Assembly (NCBI GenBank): GCA_965246835.1
Contig: CBDFFQ010000001.1
Span: 1-64,000, forward strand
Source: JANPPS01 sp965246835
GTDB lineage: Bacteria; Pseudomonadota; Alphaproteobacteria; Acetobacterales; Acetobacteraceae
Length of the DNA stretch: 64,000 nt
Direction: 5' to 3'
Below, one piece after another: positions 59,901-64,000 of the stretch (position 1 is its first letter; each line of letters opens with the position of its first letter). The position numbers and the translations under genes are program-made. Under the pieces are notes generated by a model, which was not told the origin of the DNA, ran no database searches, and was given only the letters and a program-made list of their open reading frames with translations.

Positions 59901-60404
59901 GGGATCGGGCTCCCCGGCGGGATAGAGGTCGAGGATACCGCCACGGCTGGCGTATTCGCCGGGCTCCATGACGGTGTTGGCCCGGCCGTAGCCGTTGGCT
60001 TCCAGGAACGCGATAATGGCGGCCGGATCGGCCTGTCCGCCCTCGGTGACGCTGAACGTGGCGCCCGCGAACGCGGTCCGGGGCGGCACGCGCTGCACCA
60101 GGGCGTTGACGGTGGTGAGCACGATGCGGGGCCGGGTTGCGGGCTCCAGCAGGCGCGCGAGTGTCGCGATCCGCTCGCTCACGATCTCCGGATTGGGCGA
60201 CACGCGGTCATACGGCAGGCAGTCCCAGGCGGGGAAGCGCAGCACGTCGATCTCGGGCGCGAAGAACGCCAGCGCCTCACCGAGCCGGGCCATGCGGCTA
60301 TCGTCCCGCGTCACATGCAGGACGGGGCCCTCGAACTCCCGGCGGCGGCGGGCGAGCAGCAGCGCGTCGAACCCCTCGGGCGCGCCATACAGGGTGGCGG
60401 TCAT
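56970..60404 (-). CDS. mfd: transcription-repair coupling factor Mfd
   Basis: Displaces stalled RNA polymerase and recruits UvrA. The 1144-residue protein has the UvrB-like N-terminal region, an RNA polymerase-interacting domain (GDLVVHQEYGIGRYDGLETL), the RecG-like translocase motor with Walker A CGDVGFGKTEVALRAAF, DEEQ box (IVDEEQHFGV), TATPIPRTLQLAL, and RGRVGRGKQRGYAYL, then the C-terminal UvrA-inhibiting domain. Full length. ATG overlaps the sdhE stop. Confidence 0.97.
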   Translation of the reverse strand: MTATLYGAPEGFDALLLARRRREFEGPVLHVTRDDSRMARLGEALAFFAPEIDVLRFPAWDCLPYDRVSPNPEIVSERIATLARLLEPATRPRIVLTTVNALVQRVPPRTAFAGATFSVTEGGQADPAAIIAFLEANGYGRANTVMEPGEYASRGGILDLYPAGEPDPVRIDFFGDTVESLRRFDPSTQRSAKRIPSLILRPVSEVPLDPASVSRFREGWRELFGPKAAEDPLYQAVSEGRRYPGIEHWVPLFHDGMDTLPDYLPGLSISLDQQWEAARDARLEMIADHAAARQTVPRDGEVPYRPLPAERLYLGGAEWDAALELGQAVGFSPYGRPDGAPGIDAGGRPGAVFTKAGAIANTEVFQQLREQADAAAAQHRRLVVAAWTRGSRERLLHLLRENGIKAEGSDTWREAEALPGGTTGVVTLGLERGFTAGDTAVVSEQDLLGERISRPPRRRKRADQFIAEATEIAEGDLVVHQEYGIGRYDGLETLRIGPAPHDCLRLLYDGLEKLYLPVENIELLSRFGSETGGVALDKLGGASWQNRKARMKQRIRDMAGELIRTAAARRVRDAVMLTPAEGAWDEFCARFPFAETEDQARAISDVLEDMAAGRPMDRLVCGDVGFGKTEVALRAAFVAAMSGAQVAVVVPTTLLARQHFRTFTARFAGLPIRVAQLSRMVTAKDAAEVKRGLADGQVNIVVGTHALLAKGIEFADLELLIVDEEQHFGVSHKEKLKQLKADVHVLTLTATPIPRTLQLALTGVREMSLIATPPVDRLAVRTFISPFDSVVVREAIQRERFRGGQIFCVVPRIEDMDRMAERIRDIVPEARMVQAHGRLAPTELERVMTEFGDGKYDILLSTNIVESGLDMPAVNTLIIHRADMFGLGQLYQLRGRVGRGKQRGYAYLTWPQNHRLSAAAQKRLDVMQTLDNLGAGFTLASHDLDIRGAGNLLGDEQSGHIREVGIELYQQMLEDAVADLRSERRTTNDDRDWTPNIQLGLPVLIPEAYVRDLPVRLGLYRRIGALASDGETQAMAAELVDRFGPLPPEVDNLLQVVTLKRMCREAGVEKLEAGPKGMVIGFRGNAFRNPAGLIAWLGTRKGTIRLRPDHKLSIVKDMSVTERMGLGRDVLGNLNRLVAQAKAA

Positions 60405-60706
60405 CGCGGCGGGATGGCGGCGTTGAACCCGCCGACCCCCTCGCCCTGTTCCGCGGCAGTGCGGATGGCCCGCAGCATCGGCGTGTCATGCTCGTCGGGG
60501 ATCGGCGCGCGGCCGGTCAGCCAGTCCGCCAGCGCCGCGTCCTGCAATTCCATGATGGCCTCGATCGCGTCCATCTCCGCCTCGGTGAACGACGCCAGAC
60601 GCTTCTGCACGAAGCCGCCGATCAGGATGTCGTTCTCATACGTGCCCCGATGCGTGGCGCGGAACAGGATACGGCGGCGGCGGCTGTCGTCAGGTATCTC
60701 GTGCAC
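60401..60706 (-). CDS. sdhE: succinate dehydrogenase assembly factor SdhE
   Basis: Small protein that promotes covalent flavinylation of SdhA. The 101 residues include the RGxxE motif as HRGTYENDILIGGF and MELQDAALADWLTGR, the family signature. It overlaps the mfd start. The recG gene diverges after 57 bases. sdhE-mfd next to recG is a conserved alphaproteobacterial neighbourhood. Confidence 0.94.
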   Translation of the reverse strand: MHEIPDDSRRRRILFRATHRGTYENDILIGGFVQKRLASFTEAEMDAIEAIMELQDAALADWLTGRAPIPDEHDTPMLRAIRTAAEQGEGVGGFNAAIPPR

Positions 60707-60763
60707 ATTTGGGTCCCAGGCGGTGGGCTGTCATATAGCGACGCTCCCAGCCAGTGTCAGCCC

Positions 60764-62821
60764 GTGGACGCCCTTACGCCCAACCTCGCTCCCTTGCTCG
60801 CCCCGATCACCGACCTGCCGCATGTGGGCCCGCACACGGCCCGCCTGCTGGAGCGGGTGTGCGGCGGCGCCCGCGTGCTGGATTTGCTGTTCCACATGCC
60901 CGACGGCTACGTGGACCGGCGCCAGGCGCCCCGCATCAAGGACGCGCTGCCCGGCAGCGTCGCGACCCTGGAGGTGGAGGTCGTGCGCATCGACCCGCCG
61001 GACCGCGGCACCCGCCAGCCCTGGCGCATCACCGTGCAGGACGACACCGGCTTCGCCGAGATCGCGCTGTGGGAGAAGCCGCCTGCCCTGTTCGTGCCGA
61101 AAGCGATGCTGGCCGTGTCGGGCAAGCTCGACAGTTTCAACAATCGCCTGCAAATCCGCGACGCCCGCGCGGTGCCGATCTCCCAACGCCATACCCTGTT
61201 GCGGCTGGAGCCGGTCTGGCCACTGACCGAGGGACTGAAGCAACCCCGCCTGCAGCACGCCATGACGGAGGCGCTGCGCCGGGTCCCTGCCCTCCCGGAA
61301 TGGCATGACCCCGCCCTGCTCCGCCGCGAGAGTTGGCCCGATTTCCGTGCGGCCCTCCACGCGATCCACGCCCCCGACGAGCTGCCCGGCGACACCCCCC
61401 GCGCCCGCCTCGCCTATGACGAACTGCTCGCGCACCAGATCGCGCTCACGCAGATGAAGCAACGCGAACGCCACCGCCCCGGCCGCAGCCTGACCGGTGA
61501 CGGCGCGCTGCAAGCCGAGGCGCTGGCCCGCTTCGGCCACCGCCCCACACCGTCGCAGGCGCAGGCACTCCGCGAGATCGACACCGACCTCGCGGCCCCC
61601 CGGCGCATGCTGCGCCTGCTGCAAGGGGACGTGGGTTCAGGCAAGACGCTCGTGGCGCTGCTGGCGATGCTGCGCGCGGTGGAGGCCGGGCACCAGGCCG
61701 CGCTGATGGCGCCGACCGAGGTGCTGGCGCAGCAGCATTTCCGCACGCTGACCCGGCTCTCGCCCGTGGACATCGTGCTGCTCACCGGCTCCGTCAAAGG
61801 CGTGGCCCGGCGCAACGCGCTGCTGGGCATCGCCAATGGCCGCGTGAAGCTCGTGGTCGGCACCCACGCGCTGTTCCAGGACGCCGTCGCCTATCACAGC
61901 CTGGCGCTGGTGGTGATCGATGAGCAGCACCGGTTCGGCGTGGACCAGCGCCTCGGCCTCGGCGCCAAGGGCGAGCAGACGGACGTGCTGGTCATGACCG
62001 CGACGCCGATCCCCCGCACGCTGCTGCTGACGCAATGGAACGAGATGGAGGTGAGCCGCCTCCTGGAAAAACCCGCGGGCCGCCTGCCGATCCGCACCAC
62101 GCTGCATCCCATGAGCAAAAGCGGGGACGTGGTGGCCGCGATCGGCCGCGCGCTGGATCGCGGCGAACGCGCCTACTGGGTGTGCCCGATGGTGAGCGAG
62201 AGCGAAAAGACCGACCTGGCCGCCGCCGAAGCCCGGTTCACGGCGCTCCAGTCCCGGTTCGGCGCCGTGGTGGGCTTGGCGCATGGGCAGCAGGAAAACG
62301 GCGTGCGGGAGGCGGCGCTGGCGGCGTTCGCAGCCGGGTCGGTCCGGCTGCTGGTGGCGACCACCGTGATCGAGGTCGGCGTCGATGTGCCTGAGGCCAG
62401 CATCATGGTGGTGGAGCACGCCGAGCGGTTCGGCCTGGCCCAATTGCACCAGCTCCGCGGCCGGGTCGGGCGAAGCGGGATGCAAAGCTTCTGCCTGATG
62501 CTGCATGAGGAAGACCTGTCGGAAACCATGCGCCGGCGCCTGCTGCTGCTGCGCGACACCGAGGACGGGTTCGTCATTGCCGACGAGGATTTCCGCATCC
62601 GCGGCGGCGGCGACGTGCTGGGCAAGCGGCAAAGCGGCCTGCCGGGGTTCCGCGTGGTGGATGCCACCCAGCAGGAGCGCCTGCTCCGCATCGCGAACCA
62701 GGACGCGGCGGTGCTGCTGGACCGCGATCCCGGGCTGGTCGGCGAGCGCGGGCGGGCGGTGCGCGGGTTGCTGCGCCTGTTCGGGCGGGATGGTGGAATG
62801 GCGGCGTTGGGGGCGGGGTGA
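60764..62821 (+). CDS. recG: ATP-dependent DNA helicase RecG
   Basis: Remodels stalled forks and Holliday junctions. The 685-residue protein has an N-terminal wedge domain (DGYVDRRQAPRIKD), then the motor: Walker A QGDVGSGKTLVALLAML, DEQH box (VVIDEQHRFGVDQR), TATPIPRTLLL, and QLRGRVGRSG with motif VI. The GTG at 60764 is the only sensible start; frames upstream are antisense to sdhE and mfd. Length is typical. Confidence 0.96.
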   Translation: MDALTPNLAPLLAPITDLPHVGPHTARLLERVCGGARVLDLLFHMPDGYVDRRQAPRIKDALPGSVATLEVEVVRIDPPDRGTRQPWRITVQDDTGFAEIALWEKPPALFVPKAMLAVSGKLDSFNNRLQIRDARAVPISQRHTLLRLEPVWPLTEGLKQPRLQHAMTEALRRVPALPEWHDPALLRRESWPDFRAALHAIHAPDELPGDTPRARLAYDELLAHQIALTQMKQRERHRPGRSLTGDGALQAEALARFGHRPTPSQAQALREIDTDLAAPRRMLRLLQGDVGSGKTLVALLAMLRAVEAGHQAALMAPTEVLAQQHFRTLTRLSPVDIVLLTGSVKGVARRNALLGIANGRVKLVVGTHALFQDAVAYHSLALVVIDEQHRFGVDQRLGLGAKGEQTDVLVMTATPIPRTLLLTQWNEMEVSRLLEKPAGRLPIRTTLHPMSKSGDVVAAIGRALDRGERAYWVCPMVSESEKTDLAAAEARFTALQSRFGAVVGLAHGQQENGVREAALAAFAAGSVRLLVATTVIEVGVDVPEASIMVVEHAERFGLAQLHQLRGRVGRSGMQSFCLMLHEEDLSETMRRRLLLLRDTEDGFVIADEDFRIRGGGDVLGKRQSGLPGFRVVDATQQERLLRIANQDAAVLLDRDPGLVGERGRAVRGLLRLFGRDGGMAALGAG

Positions 62822-62827
62822 CCCTCG

Positions 62828-63238
62828 CTAGCCCCCAAGCCAGTTATCGACCCTGAGCTCTCCGACGCGCGCAAATTCCGCAACATTGGCGGTGATCAGC
62901 GTCACGTCGAGCGCCAGGGCATGGGCGGCGATGAGTAAGTCGTTTGGGCCGATAGGAGTGCCTTGCTGCTCCAGCCGCGCGCGCAGCCGGCCGTAGTGCA
63001 TGTCGGCAGGCATATCGAACGGGACGATTTCAGCGGCGCTCAGCACGGTCTCGACCCGGGCGCTCAAACGTGCGGAGCCCCGCCGGGCGGCGCCGTAGCG
63101 CAATTCGGCGGCAGTGATGATGCTGAGGCAGACCCCTTGGTCGCCATGCTGGGCGAGCCTTACCGCCGCCTGACCACCCGGGTTACGCATCAGGTCTGAA
63201 ACGATGTTCGTATCGAGCATCGTCCTATACCGGCTCAT
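62828..63238 (-). CDS. vapC: PIN-domain toxin VapC
   Basis: Ribonuclease toxin of a type II system. The 136-residue PIN domain has MLDTNIVSDLMR (first Asp), ITAAELRYGAARR (Glu), and PIGPNDLLIAAHALALDVTLITANVAEF (Asp-rich third and fourth sites). All acidic residues are present. ATG overlaps the antitoxin stop. It is convergent with recG, six bases away. Confidence 0.93.
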   Translation of the reverse strand: MSRYRTMLDTNIVSDLMRNPGGQAAVRLAQHGDQGVCLSIITAAELRYGAARRGSARLSARVETVLSAAEIVPFDMPADMHYGRLRARLEQQGTPIGPNDLLIAAHALALDVTLITANVAEFARVGELRVDNWLGG

Positions 63239-63486
63239 AGATTTACTGTGCGATTGGCCAATAGCTCTTCGTCAAAGTCCGGGAAGTCTTCGTCGATGGG
63301 CTTCAACCCGGCGAGCGCCGCGAGCAGGCCCGGCTTCGGAGCAGGCTCCAAGATTAGCCGGCCCGCCTCCTCGCTCATGAGCGCGATCGTGCCTGGCAGC
63401 TCGAACTCGACCGGGATGCGGACGGCCTGGTTGCGGCCGTTACGGAACAACCTGACTTCGCGGCGGGAAGGTGTTGACTTCGGCAT
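63235..63486 (-). CDS. vapB: VapB-type antitoxin, AbrB/SpoVT fold
   Basis: An 83-residue DNA-binding antitoxin. RLFRNGRNQAVRIPVEFELPG is the swapped-hairpin AbrB segment of VapB, followed by an acidic tail (KPIDEDFPDFDEELLANR) that would mask the toxin. Divergent from metI, with 48 bases that must contain its promoter and likely operator. Confidence 0.9.
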   Translation of the reverse strand: MPKSTPSRREVRLFRNGRNQAVRIPVEFELPGTIALMSEEAGRLILEPAPKPGLLAALAGLKPIDEDFPDFDEELLANRTVNL

Positions 63487-63534
63487 AGGCCGAGCATAGG
63501 CCAGTCCTGGTCATCCCTGCAACCGGCACGATCC

Positions 63535-64000
63535 ATGCTCTCTCCCGCCCTCCGATCCCTCCTCCTCGACGCATTCGGCGAAACCGCCGCGATGGTCGGC
63601 CTGTCCGCGTTGATCGCCGTCCTGCTCGGCCTACCTCTGGCGCTCCTGCTGCTGGTCACGTCGCCCGGCCAGATCGCGGCGCGCCCGGCCGTCAACCGGC
63701 CGCTCGGGCTGGCGGTCAATGCCATCCGCTCCGTGCCGTTCATCATTCTGATGGTCGCGATCGTGCCGCTCACCCGCGCGCTCGCCGGCACCAGCATCGG
63801 CACGGCGGCCGCCACTGTGCCGCTCTCGATCGCCGCCACCGCCTTCATCGCCCGCCTGTTCGAGACCGCGCTGCGCGAAGTGGATCGCGGCCTGGTCGAG
63901 GCGGCGCAGGCGATGGGTGCCACCCGGCTGCAGATCGTGCGGCACGTGCTGGTGCCCGAGGCCGCGCCGGGCCTGATCGCGGCGGTCACGGTCACGCTGG
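63535..64000 (+). CDS. metI: methionine-type ABC transporter permease MetI, N-terminal part
   Basis: Cut by the window end after 155 codons. The start LLLDAFGETAAMVGLSALIA is a MetI-like N-terminal helix, followed by NAIRSVPFIILMVAIVPLTR, FIARLFETALREVDRGLVEAAQAMGATRLQI and a coupling-loop LVPEAAPG. These match the D-methionine uptake permease. metN normally precedes it but is absent upstream here. Ribosome-site complementarity is weak. Later genes (metQ) would be beyond 64000. Confidence 0.85.
   Translation, partial: MLSPALRSLLLDAFGETAAMVGLSALIAVLLGLPLALLLLVTSPGQIAARPAVNRPLGLAVNAIRSVPFIILMVAIVPLTRALAGTSIGTAAATVPLSIAATAFIARLFETALREVDRGLVEAAQAMGATRLQIVRHVLVPEAAPGLIAAVTVTL

Noticed and set aside
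56901..61226. A 1441-residue open frame on the plus strand
   Set aside because: It is antisense to mfd and sdhE, has an Arg/His/Gln-rich composition typical of a high-GC shadow frame, and continues into real recG coding only in another frame.

Overview
The window is high-GC DNA from an alphaproteobacterium. The core genes (hisZ-purA, rpoH, relA/spoT-acpS-lepB-rnc-era-recO, sdhE-mfd, a one-protein RpoH, DUF6476 next to rluD) and the dense ATGA/GTGA gene overlaps fit Rhodospirillales, most likely Acetobacteraceae. That placement is inference from gene content and order, not from a search.

Layout. 0-4.5 kb is housekeeping: the end of hisZ, purA, rpoH, rluD, two small DUF proteins and tRNA-Glu(CTC). 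4.5-27.2 kb is an accessory catabolic and transport block that starts right after the tRNA. It holds (a) a minus-strand operon for diaminopropionate ammonia-lyase, an SDR, an M20-like protein and a frameshifted gamma-glutamyltransferase, followed after a repeat element by an N-carbamoyl-D-amino-acid hydrolase and an amidohydrolase remnant, with a divergent Lrp regulator; (b) a polar amino-acid ABC system with a fused permease-ATPase and a Baeyer-Villiger-type monooxygenase; (c) a CobW GTPase, a molybdenum hydroxylase large subunit and an NMT1-type binding protein, divergent from an LVIVD beta-propeller gene; (d) a second NMT1-type ABC operon (binding protein, ATPase, two permeases, an unknown protein); (e) 3-hydroxybenzoate 4-monooxygenase. 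Two almost identical 106-bp double-hairpin elements lie 21 kb apart in the same orientation near the edges of this block.

27.4-54.6 kb is again mostly core: SDR-cinA-pgpA-slt, dapA-smpB, gpx, udg, folK, rpoZ, relA/spoT, acpS, lepB, rnc, era, recO, parC, an MmgE/PrpD protein, then mltB-rlpA-dac-tmk-holB-metG-tatD-MBL-mazG and zwf. 54.6-55.4 kb has no convincing intact gene. 55.4-64 kb holds a two-domain methyltransferase, mfd, sdhE, recG, a VapBC pair and the start of metI, cut by the window end.

How it works together. The accessory block reads as scavenging: ABC uptake of amino-acid-like and small organic ligands, then hydrolases, a PLP lyase, flavin monooxygenases and a molybdo-hydroxylase that open or oxidise them. 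The least explained unit is CobW / molybdenum hydroxylase / NMT1 binding protein / LVIVD propeller / unknown 171-aa protein at 15.4-25.0 kb. The dpaL-M20-carbamoylase set resembles part of the E. coli ygeXYZ region. No CRISPR, IS element, prophage or rRNA gene was seen.
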